A stretch of DNA of 64,000 bases from Myxococcus hansupus (GCF_000280925.3 NZ_CP012109.1:7770501-7834500); one strand, 5' to 3'. Positions 32,173-41,375 are shown, counted from the first letter of the stretch. A program made the numbers and translations. The notes: a model not told the origin generated them from the letters alone.

Positions 32173-32257
32173 GGCGCCTGTGCACACACAGGTGCCTCGG
32201 TGGGACAAACGTCCGTCGTTTTTCCTCCGACGTTCCCTGGCGGACAGGGAGTTTTTT
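32173..32257 (+). ncRNA. Candidate small structured RNA with its own terminator
   Basis: Within the 322-bp gap between two plus-strand genes, 10 bp beyond the first terminator, lies a 10-bp hairpin (GGCGCCTGTG with CACAGGTGCC, one G-U, 4-nt loop, 32173-32196). It is followed by a weaker CGTCG/CGACG hairpin and then a stem with six T residues. The chain of stems ending in a U-rich terminator is what a small RNA would look like. No promoter is clear, and it could instead be a leader or read-through attenuator of the gene at 32421. Confidence 0.35.
32234..32257 (+). terminator. Intrinsic terminator with T6 tract
   Basis: TCCCTG and CAGGGA form a 6-bp stem with a GCGGA loop, followed directly by GTTTTTT. 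This is a classical terminator, unusual here because most hairpins in this window lack a T-run. No protein gene ends just before it; the nearest upstream stop is already served by the hairpin at 32129. Confidence 0.65.
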
Positions 32258-32420
32258 CAGCGAACCGGACACGTCGCTCTGCCTCCAGGGCAATGTTCCG
32301 CCCGCCCTCAGAGGGGGCCCGCCCTGACGGGGCCGCTGGCAATGCCCTTGCACAAGGTGGGTTCCGGTTGAGGGGCAGGGGGTTGTCGGGGCTGGGGTTG
32401 GGGGAGAGGCCGGGGCGGGG

Positions 32421-33800
32421 ATGGTCGGGCGGCGATGGGCAGTCGGGTTGTTGGCATGCGTGCTTCTCCTGGCGGGGTGCGGGGAGAAAGCGCATGCGGC
32501 GGCCCGCGCTCCGGGCTTGGAGGTGGTGGGGTCGGCTGCAGGTGAGGGCGAGGGGGTCCTGGCGTGGACGCGTCCGCTGGTGCTGGGGGACAGCGAAGCG
32601 CCACATACCGTGGTGGCTCCCGACGGGGACGTCCTCGTCGCGGCGACCTACCGTGAACCTCTGGACCTTGGGGGAGGCCCCCTGCCCTTCAACCACGTAT
32701 CAAACGCGCCACATCTGGTGGTGGCGCGCTTCTCACCGGAAGGCCTCCTGCGCTGGGCGCATGGGCTGACACCCGGTGAAGACACACCACGCGCCCACGT
32801 GGGAGGGCTCGTCGTGGACGCCGAAGGACGCGTGTGGCTGAGCGGTGTCTCCGCGGGCTTCACGCTGGCGGGGCGGGCACTGCCCACGGGTCCCTTCATC
32901 GCCAGGCTTTCCGCGCGGGGCGCCCTGGAGCGCGTGCGCGGCTTCGACGGTGACGGCGCGCTCACCGTCAATGCCCTGGCACCGGACGGCGGCGGCGTGG
33001 TGCTGGTGGGAGACTTCAACGGACGGCGGCACTTCGGGGATGTCGAGCGGCAGTCCCCGCCGGGCCAGCGCTCCGCCTTCGTGGTGAGCCTGGACGCGGA
33101 GGGGAAGACGCGCTGGAGCCGCGCGTGGACCGCCGGCCACGAGGGACTGGTGACGGCCCGGGCCGTCACGGTGGATGTCTTTGGCGGTGTGTACATCGCC
33201 GGAGCCTATGCGGGCGCTGTCTGCTTTGGCGGCCCCTCGCTGGTCACGGTGCGGCAGCGCACGCCCTTCGCCCTCAAGCTCACGCCCGAGGGCCACCATG
33301 CCTGGAGCCGGGATTGGCGCGGCGCCGAAGGCACCGCCAACGCGGTGGCGGTGGGCCCCGACCGCGTCTTCGTGGCGGGCAACTTCTCCGGGCGCTTCTA
33401 CTTCAAGGGCAAGCCCCACAGCTCCGACAGCGCCCACGGCTTCGTGACAGCCTTTGACGCCACGGGCAAGGAACACTGGGCGCGCTCCTTCGCGGCCACG
33501 GCCACCGCGTTGGCCACGGACGACGCGGGACAGCTCACCCTGGCCGGCGCGCATGATGGCGGCCTGGACCTGGGGCGCAGCGAAGCCCCCGCGGGCCTCT
33601 ATGTGGCCCGCCTCCATCCCGAGGACGGCGCATCCCTCTGGGTCCGCGCCTTCACCAGCCCCAGCGCCACCCTGGCGCGCACGGTGGGGGTGGACATGGA
33701 GGGCCACGCCGTGGTGGCCGGCGCGTTGGCCAGGGCCCTTCCGGAAGGCACGCCCTACCCTCGCCCGCAGGATGGCTTCCTGCTGCGTTTGAGGCCTTGA
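32421..33800 (+). CDS. Lipoprotein with repeated beta-propeller-like blades
   Basis: 459 residues. The signal peptide ends in the lipobox LLLAGC (Cys20), so the protein is predicted to be lipid-anchored. The rest is built of recurring segments such as VAPDGDVLVAATYREPLDLGG, LAPDGGGVVLVGDFNGRRHFG and VGPDRVFVAGNFSGRFYFKG, each pairing a 'valued data' strand with an F-G turn and followed by phrases like RWSRAW or HWARSF. These resemble SBBP-type/beta-propeller repeats common in myxobacterial surface proteins. No enzyme motif was seen. The ATG follows a GGGGCGGGG purine run. The function is unknown. Confidence 0.8.
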   Translation: MVGRRWAVGLLACVLLLAGCGEKAHAAARAPGLEVVGSAAGEGEGVLAWTRPLVLGDSEAPHTVVAPDGDVLVAATYREPLDLGGGPLPFNHVSNAPHLVVARFSPEGLLRWAHGLTPGEDTPRAHVGGLVVDAEGRVWLSGVSAGFTLAGRALPTGPFIARLSARGALERVRGFDGDGALTVNALAPDGGGVVLVGDFNGRRHFGDVERQSPPGQRSAFVVSLDAEGKTRWSRAWTAGHEGLVTARAVTVDVFGGVYIAGAYAGAVCFGGPSLVTVRQRTPFALKLTPEGHHAWSRDWRGAEGTANAVAVGPDRVFVAGNFSGRFYFKGKPHSSDSAHGFVTAFDATGKEHWARSFAATATALATDDAGQLTLAGAHDGGLDLGRSEAPAGLYVARLHPEDGASLWVRAFTSPSATLARTVGVDMEGHAVVAGALARALPEGTPYPRPQDGFLLRLRP

Positions 33801-33846
33801 GGCTCAGCGGACCCATCCGCCCTGTCGCCAACGCCAGGAGCCCCTA

Positions 33847-34278
33847 TCAGGGCCCCTCCGCCTCCGGAGCCGCGCTTTCAGGAGCGGGCGAGGATTCCTG
33901 CTGCAGCTTCTGGAGTCGTTGTTCCCGCTCCAGTTCGTCCGCAAGGACGGCGGCATGAAGCTGCTCCGCGAACGGACAGTCCTTGATTCCAGCCTCTCTC
34001 GCGGCGCTACGAAACACTTCAGCCTTGGACGTCGGCGTGACATTGGCGATGGCGTCCCAGAACCGCTGTCCCTGAGACGTCCGAGCACGCTCTGCAGCCC
34101 ACGAGGCGGCCAGGGTCAGGACATCCTCCTCCTTGATTTGAAGCTCGCGAACCTTCGAGCGCTCCACGGCGTGGCAGGCATTCTCCATGTCCCACTTGTA
34201 GAAACCACAAGCGGAGGCAAACACGGCAACAAGCCCTCCAAGGAACGGGCGGAGCATCACTCGAATGTTCATGGCCAT
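33847..34278 (-). CDS. Small lipoprotein, unknown function
   Basis: 143 residues from the ATG giving MAMNIRVMLRPF (an internal ATG two codons on is equally good). A short hydrophobic signal ends FASACGFYKW, a plausible lipobox. The mature part is helical and charged, with two further Cys (NACHAVERS and IKDCPFAEQ) and a Gln/Glu-rich coiled tail (LEREQRLQKLQQE) ending in an Ala/Pro/Glu-rich segment. No known family was recognised. It is convergent with the beta-propeller-like lipoprotein gene. Confidence 0.7.
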   Translation of the reverse strand: MAMNIRVMLRPFLGGLVAVFASACGFYKWDMENACHAVERSKVRELQIKEEDVLTLAASWAAERARTSQGQRFWDAIANVTPTSKAEVFRSAAREAGIKDCPFAEQLHAAVLADELEREQRLQKLQQESSPAPESAAPEAEGP

Positions 34279-34428
34279 GAAAACTATCGCAACACCCGTG
34301 TCCCCCCAATGACGAAGAGCGAAGAGGAGCCCTCCATGAGGCGCCTCCGGCGACTGCAATGAGCCCCGCGCTGGTGAACGGCCCCAATCGGACGGACTGT
34401 TTCCAGCTCGAAAGGCAATGCCACTCCC

Positions 34429-35193
34429 ATGCGCGGCAAGACCCAGACGTGCTCAACGCTCAGCGCCCTGTTGATGGGCTTCGCCACCCCGCAGGGAAGT
34501 CCTGCGCTTGCTGCGGAGGCCCCCGTGCCGGAGCTGTCTCCCGGCATGTTGTCCGCGATGCAGCGAGACCTGCATCTGTCCGAGCGCCAGGTTCGTCAGC
34601 GTCTCACCCTCGAAGGCCGAGTGCATGCGATTGAGGGCGGGCTGCGCAAGGCCGTGAAGGAGGGCTTCGGCGGGGCTTGGATGAACCCAGATGCCACCCA
34701 CCTGGTTGTCGGCATGACCCGGCCTGGGTCGCGACCCACACGAGTTGGACGCCGACCCCCTGGGTGGTGACCGATGGGGCTGGGGGGGTCGTCTCGGTGA
34801 CGGGCTCGCAGGAGCGGAGCCTCAACAGCAGCGTCTGCCGCGCGGGGGCCACGACGGGTTGGCGATGTGGTGCCATCACGGCGAAAAACGTGACCGTGAA
34901 TTACGATGCGGGCCCCGTTTACGGCCTGACGCGAACCACGGCCTGTGCCGACTTCGGCGACTTGGGAGGGCCCTTCCTCTCTGGAGCCGAGGCGCAGGGT
35001 GTCTCTTCAGGCGGCCGGCAAGGTTGCCCCACCCCCGCTGGAGGGTTCATCTACTTCCAGCCCATCAACCCCATCCTGATGACCTACAAGCTTTCGCTGA
35101 CAACAGCCAGGAGCGGCCCACTGGGCCTCAACACCTTTTCAACGCTCCATAGCGGACTGTGCCTGGACGTCAGTGGCGCTAGCAGCAGGAGGC
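34429..35193 (+). pseudogene. Decayed alpha-lytic-type (S1E) serine protease
   Basis: The first frame (34429 on) encodes a signal-like start and an alpha-lytic pro-region (LSPGMLSAMQRDLHLSERQ, then WMNPDATHLVVGMT). It then passes, near 34717-34722 and in another frame, straight into the late protease domain: AWVATHTSWTPTPWV, SSVCRAGATTGWRCGAI, YGLTRTTACADFG, and IYFQPINPILMTY. The segment with the catalytic His and Asp is missing, and the active-site GDSGGP reads GDLGGP (TTG where a TCG-type codon is expected). After the protease comes the start of a ricin-type lectin repeat (HSGLCLDVSGAS), cut off before the AraC gene. At least three independent lesions make this a dead gene. Confidence 0.85.
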
Positions 35194-35225
35194 CCGCACG
35201 GCACGCCCCAGCTCTCACTCCTGCC

Positions 35226-36227
35226 CTATTCCGACGGAACCGTGCGGGCCGCCTGCTGCGCACGCCGGTAGCCGCCCGGCCCGACGCCATGCCAGCGCTT
35301 GAAGGCCTTGTTGAACGCCACGGCGCTGACGTAGCCCACGCGCTCGGCCACCTGGGGAAGGCTGTCATCCGTCTCGCGCAGCCACTGCGCGGCCTTCGTC
35401 ATCCGCCACCGCGCGAGGTACTGGAGCGGTGGCTCGCCGACGAGTTGGTGGAACCGCGCCGCGAACCCCGAACGGGACACGCCCACGGAGGCCGCCAGCC
35501 GCTCCACCGTCCACGGCTCGCTCAGGCGCCCATGCATCAACCCGAGCGCCGCGCCAATGGCGGGGTCCGCCAGGGCCTGCAAGCCCGCGCCTTCCGTGAC
35601 GGTGGCAGCGGCGCGCGCACGGAACGCCTGGACCAACAGCACATCCGCGAGCCGCCCCAACACCAGCGCGCTGCCCTGCCTGCGTGCCGCGCTCTCCTCG
35701 GCGATGAGCTGCACCGTCGAGGACAGTGACGCGGCCACCTCCGGCTCCCGCGCGGAGAGATGGATGGCCGAAGGGAACGTGGACAACAACGGGCTCTGGA
35801 GTCCCGCGCTGAACCGGAAGCAGCCCGTGATGAGCGTGCTGACCTGTCCGCCGCCACCGAGCCGCCTGGGCGCCAACACCGGGCCTCGCAGCGCCTCGGC
35901 GGAGATGAAGTCCTGGGCCGCGGGCGTCCGTCGTCCGCCATCATCCAGCACGTGCCCCGAGCCCCGAGGCACCAGCACCACATCGCCCGCGGACAGGTGG
36001 AACGGACGCTCCACACCGTCCACCCGGAGCCGCGCCTGCCCGTGGGCCAGCACGTAGAACATCGCGCTCTCCTTCTTCGGCAACCGCATGGCCCACGGCG
36101 CCCCCAGCTCGAAGCGGCCAAAGAGCAGCGTGGTGAAGCGCATCGTCTCCAGGACCTCGGAGACGACGTCCGCCTGGCGGGCCGCCGCGTTTGGACGCTT
36201 GGACAAGAGAGATGGACGCGGTGGCAT
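35226..36227 (-). CDS. AraC family transcriptional regulator (cupin type)
   Basis: 333 residues from the ATG giving MPPRPSLLSKR. An N-terminal cupin-type effector domain (about 20-200; FYVLAHGQARLRVDG, LSAGDVVLVPRGSGHVLDDG) precedes the C-terminal double HTH (WTVERLAASVGVSRSGFAARFHQLVG and LPQVAERVGYVSAVAFNKAFKRWHG). This is the AraC subfamily that often controls oxidoreductases and responds to reactive or aromatic compounds. It is divergent, with only 55 bp of spacer, from a SnoaL-like gene and an NmrA-type reductase gene, which are its probable targets. Confidence 0.9.
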   Translation of the reverse strand: MPPRPSLLSKRPNAAARQADVVSEVLETMRFTTLLFGRFELGAPWAMRLPKKESAMFYVLAHGQARLRVDGVERPFHLSAGDVVLVPRGSGHVLDDGGRRTPAAQDFISAEALRGPVLAPRRLGGGGQVSTLITGCFRFSAGLQSPLLSTFPSAIHLSAREPEVAASLSSTVQLIAEESAARRQGSALVLGRLADVLLVQAFRARAAATVTEGAGLQALADPAIGAALGLMHGRLSEPWTVERLAASVGVSRSGFAARFHQLVGEPPLQYLARWRMTKAAQWLRETDDSLPQVAERVGYVSAVAFNKAFKRWHGVGPGGYRRAQQAARTVPSE

Positions 36228-36282
36228 TGAGAATCCATAGCGCCGACGACACCCTTCGTCCATCACCACCCTGGAGCACGAC

Positions 36283-36732
36283 ATGAATCCAGCCACACCT
36301 GCTCGCGACGCGGGCGCGCTGATGGACGCCCACCTGGAATGGATTGCCACGGACATCGAACGCTGGCTCGGCCTCTTCGCCGAGGACGCCATCGTCGAGT
36401 TCCCCTATGCCCCCTCCATCGACATGCCAGACCGCCTGCTCGGCAAGGAGGCCATCCGCCAATACTTCGCGGAGACACCGAAGCACTTCCTGGGGCTCGT
36501 CTTCTCGGACGTCCGCCGCCACCCGATGGCCAGCCCGGACGTGGCCATCACAGAGGTGCATGGCTCCGCGACCATCGCCGCCACGGGCAGGCGGTACGAG
36601 CAGGACTACATCATGGTCCTGAAGGCGAAGGACGGACGCATCATCCACTACCGTGAATACTGGGACCCCATCCGGGGGCTTCAGGCCTTCGGCGGCACGG
36701 AGAATCTCCAGCGCCTGGTGAACCCGTCATGA
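36283..36732 (+). CDS. SnoaL-like (NTF2 fold) protein
   Basis: 149 residues with the cone-shaped NTF2/SnoaL pattern: LMDAHLEWIATDIERWLGLF, EDAIVEFPYAP, GKEAIRQYFAE, and the C-terminal strand pair RYEQDYIMVLKAKDGRIIHYREYWDP. GGAGCACGAC precedes the ATG. Members include ketosteroid-isomerase-like enzymes and ligand-binding proteins; no reaction can be assigned. The stop overlaps the next start (ATGA), forming an operon with an NmrA-type oxidoreductase under a divergent AraC regulator. Confidence 0.88.
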   Translation: MNPATPARDAGALMDAHLEWIATDIERWLGLFAEDAIVEFPYAPSIDMPDRLLGKEAIRQYFAETPKHFLGLVFSDVRRHPMASPDVAITEVHGSATIAATGRRYEQDYIMVLKAKDGRIIHYREYWDPIRGLQAFGGTENLQRLVNPS

Positions 36733-37607
36733 CGGCGCCACAAGGACAGACGGGCGCACGCGCCCTCGTCATCGGGGCCGCGGGCAACACGGGACGGCAC
36801 ATCGTCTCGCGGCTCACGGAGCTGGGCATCCCCGTTCGCGCGGCGACACGCCAGGGCAAGCCGACAGGACATCCGCTCGCCGACGCCGTGCGCTTCGATT
36901 GGGCGGAGGCGACTGGCCATGACGCGGCGTTGGAGGGCGTGGACCGCATGTATCTGATTGCCCCGGCCACGGACGCGGACCCCGCCGCGCTCATGCTGCC
37001 TTTCGTCGAGCGCGCGCGGGCCCACGGCGTCCGCCGCGCCGTCCTCCTCAGCGCCGCCGTCGTCGCCGAGGGCACACCCGGGCTCGGGGTGGTGCATCAG
37101 GCGCTGCGTGAGCGCATGCCGGAGTGGGCGGTGCTCCAGCCGTCGTGGTTCATGCAGAACTTCGTCAATCCAGGCCATCACCTGGGCGCTGCCATCTTGA
37201 AGGACGGGCGGATGGTCACGGCGACGGGAAAAGGCCGCGTGGGCTTCGTGGATGCCCGGGACATCGCGGAGGTCGCCGTGCGGGCACTCACCGACGCGCG
37301 GGCCCATGACACCGCGCACGTCATCACGGGGCCGCGGGCCCTGGGGTACGACGACATCGCGGACATCCTCACCCGCGTCACGGGACGCCCGGTGCGACAT
37401 CACGCCGTGAGCACGGATGAGGCCCAGCGCTTCATGGAGGCCTCGGGCATCCCCGCGTCCTACGCCCGGTTCCTCGCCCAACTCGAGGATGCGATACGCA
37501 AGGGCGTGGAGGACCGCGTGACAGACACGGTGTCACGTGTGACGGGGCGCGAACCACGTGCCTTCGAGGCCTTCGCGCGCGCCCACGCCGAATCCCTCAC
37601 CGCGTGA
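36729..37607 (+). CDS. NmrA-like NAD(P)-binding oxidoreductase
   Basis: 292 residues. The Rossmann motif ALVIGAAGNTGRHIVSRL (GxxGxxG) is at the N-terminus, followed by VRAATRQGKP, which suits NADPH, then MYLIAPA, VLLSAAVV, and LQPSWFMQNF. These are hallmarks of atypical short-chain dehydrogenases of the NmrA/QOR2/azoreductase group. It lacks a clear YxxxK pair at the usual place, like other members. The likely role is reduction of a quinone-like or reactive compound, or redox sensing. Its 3' end overlaps the convergent metallophosphoesterase gene by 11 bp. Confidence 0.88.
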   Translation: MTAPQGQTGARALVIGAAGNTGRHIVSRLTELGIPVRAATRQGKPTGHPLADAVRFDWAEATGHDAALEGVDRMYLIAPATDADPAALMLPFVERARAHGVRRAVLLSAAVVAEGTPGLGVVHQALRERMPEWAVLQPSWFMQNFVNPGHHLGAAILKDGRMVTATGKGRVGFVDARDIAEVAVRALTDARAHDTAHVITGPRALGYDDIADILTRVTGRPVRHHAVSTDEAQRFMEASGIPASYARFLAQLEDAIRKGVEDRVTDTVSRVTGREPRAFEAFARAHAESLTA

Positions 37608-38405
37608 GCAGCACGGCCCTGCTGTCCACGTTGAGGACCTGAACGCCGGATGGCAGGGACACCAGCGGCGTCTCCCAGTGGGCATGACCGCACACCACCA
37701 GCAATTCGCCCTGGGCCGGCAGCGCTTCGCGGATGGACGCGCTGCCGCGCCGACCCATCGCGGGGGCATCCGGCCCCTGGTGGAGCACCAGCAGCTCCGG
37801 AGCCTGACGCAGTACCTGGGCGACGCGCTGGAGAAAGTCCTCCTCGTCGCGTCGGCCCGGCCGTTCCGGACGGCCGATGATGCCCCCACGCCGCCCACGC
37901 GCAGGCCGTCCACCTCGGCCACCTCGCCATCCAGCAACTGCTGATACGGACGCTGGCGAAAGAACGTCGCCTGCTCCCGCGCGGTGCCAAAGGTGTCGTG
38001 GTTGCCCGCCACGCCCACCACCCAGCGGAACCAGGCTCCAAAAGCGTCCCAGACGGTCCGGACGTCACCAGAGGCACCCCGCACCCGCGCGGTGTCATCG
38101 GAGTACAGGTCCCCCGCCAGCACGACACCGGTGTGCTCTGGAGGCGGGAGCACCCCCTCGGCGCCCAGGGAGGCGAGGCCATCCGCCAGGACTTCTCCGA
38201 GCAAGGCCACCTCGCCTCCCAGCGAGGCACGAGGCGCCACCCCCTGCAGGTCCGACGTCACCACCAGGGCATCCACCCCCGGTGGCAACGTGTCGACCTT
38301 CCCATGCAGGAGGGGCAGGTTTCGTGTCTCGACTCCACCTCGGGGGGCCGCCGAGAGGTGGGGCCATTCATGCAACGGCTTCGGGTCCAGCGTCAGGATT
38401 CGCAT
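37597..38405 (-). pseudogene. Metallophosphoesterase, frameshifted
   Basis: The gene starts at the ATG giving MRILTLDPKPLHEW and carries metallophosphatase motifs (VVTSDLQG, VLAGDLYSD, VGVAGNHDTFG) in one frame. The rest (DFLQRVAQVLRQAPELLVLHQGP, LLVVCGHAHWETP, VLNVDSRAVLL) continues in another. The frames join at a run of five C on the plus strand (37883-37887). One more C would restore V-G-G-I-I-G-R-P and a single protein of about 269 residues, with GNHD and the GHAHW metal-ligand motif both intact. It is either a recent single-base deletion or a homopolymer sequencing error. Confidence 0.8.
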
Positions 38406-38466
38406 GGCGCCCAGGGTCGCCACCGGGCGAAGCATCCTGACAGCCGCGGTGCTCCTCGCGCCGCGG

Positions 38467-39039
38467 TCAGAACAGGCGCAGCAGGGCCAGCGAAATCTCC
38501 GTGGCGGAGGAGCGGACGCCGCTCAGGAGGCACTGGGCCACGCCAGGAACGGAGGAGACCTCCACCGTCTTGATGGCGAGCGCGTTCTGGTAGCGACCGC
38601 TGGACACGCGGCCCAGGATGGTCACCATCGACGTTCCCACGGGCCGCACATCCACGCCGTTGATGAACTCGATGGTGCTCTGGGTGCCGTCGTTCCAGGT
38701 AATGACATTCTGGGTCGGGGCGCTCGCGAGCAGACAGCTCACCGTGCTGGTCCCGGTGATGGTGAAGATACCGGAAGCCAGACCGGGGTCCGTCGAATCC
38801 ACACAGGACGACACCCGGCCCGTGCCCGTCACGTCCACCATGCGGGGGAAGAACGCGATGGCGGGCGCATAGATTTGATTCTGATTGCCCTGCGTGCACT
38901 CCACCAGCGTCGCCTGCGGCGGGGGTGGGGGAACCTGCGCGGCCGCCGTCCCCGGGACGACAGCGAACGCCAGCATGGCGGCAAAGCCACTCACGCAATT
39001 GAAAACAGAGAATGAGGACTTGAGAGACAGACGCTTCAT
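38467..39039 (-). CDS. Secreted protein of unknown function
   Basis: 190 residues from the ATG giving MKRLSLKSSFS, with a strong GGAGG upstream. The signal peptide ends TAAA-QVPPPPP, so it is exported. The mature chain is Thr/Ser-rich and beta-like with four Cys (VECTQGNQN, SSCVDSTD, VSCLLAS, AQCLLSG), probably two disulfides. ITWNDGTQSTIEFINGVDV and MVTILGRVSSGRYQNALA look like strands of a jelly-roll-type fold. It resembles small secreted proteins of actinomycetes in general style. The function is unknown. Confidence 0.8.
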   Translation of the reverse strand: MKRLSLKSSFSVFNCVSGFAAMLAFAVVPGTAAAQVPPPPPQATLVECTQGNQNQIYAPAIAFFPRMVDVTGTGRVSSCVDSTDPGLASGIFTITGTSTVSCLLASAPTQNVITWNDGTQSTIEFINGVDVRPVGTSMVTILGRVSSGRYQNALAIKTVEVSSVPGVAQCLLSGVRSSATEISLALLRLF

Positions 39040-39220
39040 TGGAAACCTCCTGCCCATCGGGGGAGGCGCCAAGATTGAGAGGGGACCTCAATGCAGCCAT
39101 TGCCTCGGAGAGCCGGTCCCCGTCAGCCGCTTGCCAGTCCTCTCGGCGGTCTCTCAGAAATTGCAAACATCCCGTCGGGCGCGGAGCCTCCCCGGATGGA
39201 GGAGGCCCCCGCGTCCTACG

Positions 39221-40171
39221 TCAGTTCGCGTTCAGCCATTCGCGCAGCTTCGTGGTGGTCAGCTCGATGGCGCCCCGGGCCGCGGGCGTCTGCGCCAGCG
39301 CGTTGAGCATGACGAAGTCATGGTGCGTCCCCAGGAAGCGCACCTGGGTGACGTTGACGCCCGCCTCGGACAGCTTCGCGGCGTAGGCCTCGCCCTCGTC
39401 GCGCAGCACGTCGTTCTCATCGGTGATGACCAGCGCTTGCGGCAGGCCCTTGAGCTGGTCGAGCGACGCCCGCAGCGGAGACACGTGCGGGTCCGCGCGT
39501 TTGGCCGCCTCCGGGAGATAGGCATCCCAGAACCACTTCATGGCCTTGCGCGTGAGCCAGGGGCCCTCGGCGAACTCCTGGTAGGAGCCGTTGTCGAAGT
39601 TGGCATCGGTGACGGGATAGAAGAGCACCTGGAAGCGGAGGGGCGGACCGCCGCGCTCCTTCGCGAGCATGCTGACCACGGTCGCCATGTTGCCGCCGAC
39701 GCTGTCCCCCACGATGCCCATGCGCCGCGCATCCACCTTGAATTCGTCCGCGTGCTCCGCCACGTACTTCGTCGCGGCATAGGCCTCTTCGATGGCCACC
39801 GGGAAGCGGTTCTCCGGCGAGCGGCTGTAGTCCACGAAGACAGCGGCCACGTTCGCGCCCTTCACCAGCTCCCGCACCAGGCGCTCATGCGTCTTGGAAT
39901 CGCCCATCACCCAGCCCGCACCGTGGATGAACATCACCACGGGCAGGCGCTCCTTGCTGCCCTTCGGCCGGAAGAGCAGCGTCCGGACGGAGCCCTTGGG
40001 CCCCACGGGCAGCTTGCGCTCCTCGACGTCCGCCTCGGGCATCGACACTGGAATGGATTGCGCCTTCAGCAGGACGTCCCGCGCCTGGTCTGGCGTCAGC
40101 GTGTACAGCGGCGGGCTGCCCGAGGCCGCCAGGTCCGAGACGAACTTCTGGGTCGATGGCTCCAGCTTCAT
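39221..40171 (-). CDS. HSL-type alpha/beta hydrolase (esterase)
   Basis: 316 residues from the ATG giving MKLEPSTQKF, with AAGGAG upstream. It belongs to the hormone-sensitive-lipase family. The oxyanion motif reads MFIHGAGWVMGD (HGAG for the usual HGGG), the nucleophile sits in GIVGDSVGGNMA, the acid in ITDENDVLRDEG, and the catalytic His in GTHHDFVM. It has no signal peptide, so it is cytoplasmic. It probably hydrolyses short-chain esters. The promoter should lie in the 242-bp spacer shared with the divergent MpaB-like gene. Confidence 0.9.
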   Translation of the reverse strand: MKLEPSTQKFVSDLAASGSPPLYTLTPDQARDVLLKAQSIPVSMPEADVEERKLPVGPKGSVRTLLFRPKGSKERLPVVMFIHGAGWVMGDSKTHERLVRELVKGANVAAVFVDYSRSPENRFPVAIEEAYAATKYVAEHADEFKVDARRMGIVGDSVGGNMATVVSMLAKERGGPPLRFQVLFYPVTDANFDNGSYQEFAEGPWLTRKAMKWFWDAYLPEAAKRADPHVSPLRASLDQLKGLPQALVITDENDVLRDEGEAYAAKLSEAGVNVTQVRFLGTHHDFVMLNALAQTPAARGAIELTTTKLREWLNAN

Positions 40172-40413
40172 GCGCTTTGACTCCTTCGATGGACGTCCAC
40201 GGACGGACGCAGTCGGAAAGGTGCCAACCGGCGCGGGGACGGCAGCAACCCACCAGCCGAGGACCCGCCGAAGCGTCCAGCGCCCGGGCCCGGAGCGCGG
40301 GAGGCGGCGGCCGCCTGACAGCCCGGAGGCGAACAGAGGCGAGGCTTGCCGCTCGCGCAGGCCCGCCGTGCTCGCGTTAGACTCACGGGAAGTCACCCAC
40401 AGGGGAGCGACGG

Positions 40414-41373
40414 ATGAACCGATTCGCGCTACGGGACCTCACGAACCGCCTCGATGCCCAATCGCAGTGCGAGGACATCGTCCGCATCCTCTCCACTCAG
40501 GAGTTTCCCTGGGACATCGAGCAGGCGCTCAGCTTCGCCCTGTTCCGAACCTACGCGGTTCCCAGCATTGGCGTGCTCCTGCACGAGACCGGCGAATTCA
40601 ACCAGCGCACCCAGAAGCGCTACGACGACACCGTGCTCATCCTCGACACCATCCTCGAGCACGGCATGTCCAGCCCGCAGGGCCGGAGCGCCTTCCGGCG
40701 GATGAACCAGATGCACGGCGCCTATGACATCTCCAACGATGACATGCGCTACGTGCTCTCCACGTTCGTGGTGATGCCGGTGCGCTGGCTCGCGGACTTC
40801 GGCTGGCGCGCCCTCACCCCACACGAGGTGACGGCCTGGGCGAACTACTACCGCGCCGTGGGCCGCCACATGGGCATCCAGGACATCCCGGAGACGTACG
40901 CCGCCTTCGCCAGCTTCCTGGATGCGTACGAGGCGGAGCACTTCGCCTTCGACGCGCGCGGCAGGGCCGTGGCGGACGCCACGCTGGAGCTGCTCACCAC
41001 CTTCCCTCCGACGAACCTCGCGCCCAAGCGGCTGGTCCACCTGTTCGCGCGCACGCTGATGGAAGACGCGCTGCTCGACGCGTTCCACTACCCCCGCCCG
41101 TCCAAGCTCAGCCGCACGGTGTTCCGCCTGGCGCTCAAGGCCCGCGGCACCTTCGTGCGCCATGCGCTGTCACCGCGCGAGACGCCGCTCCACGGCCGGC
41201 AGCGCCCGAACATCCGCAGCTACCCGCAGGGCTATGCCGTCGAGTCGCTGGGCACCTTCCCCAAGACGTGCCCCGTGAAGCACGCCACCGGGACGGCGCC
41301 CGCGGCCCAGGGCGGCGCCTGCCCCGTCACGGCGGCGCGCGGCGTCTCCGCTCGCGGCGGGGGCGACGCATGA
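40414..41373 (+). CDS. Oxygenase MpaB-like (DUF2236) protein
   Basis: 319 residues from the ATG after GGGGAGCGACGG. The largely helical chain has the family pattern around EQALSFALFRTYAVPSIGVL, HETGEFNQRTQKRYDDT, MNQMHGAYDISNDDMRYVLS and ALTPHEVTAWANYYRAVGRHM, with the histidine and acidic residues that bind heme or metal in relatives. MpaB and latex-clearing (Lcp) proteins cleave C=C bonds oxidatively. The C-terminal 60 residues are low-complexity with several Cys (KTCPVKH, GGACPVTA). Substrate unknown. A hairpin follows directly. Confidence 0.82.
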   Translation: MNRFALRDLTNRLDAQSQCEDIVRILSTQEFPWDIEQALSFALFRTYAVPSIGVLLHETGEFNQRTQKRYDDTVLILDTILEHGMSSPQGRSAFRRMNQMHGAYDISNDDMRYVLSTFVVMPVRWLADFGWRALTPHEVTAWANYYRAVGRHMGIQDIPETYAAFASFLDAYEAEHFAFDARGRAVADATLELLTTFPPTNLAPKRLVHLFARTLMEDALLDAFHYPRPSKLSRTVFRLALKARGTFVRHALSPRETPLHGRQRPNIRSYPQGYAVESLGTFPKTCPVKHATGTAPAAQGGACPVTAARGVSARGGGDA

Positions 41374-41375
41374 GG

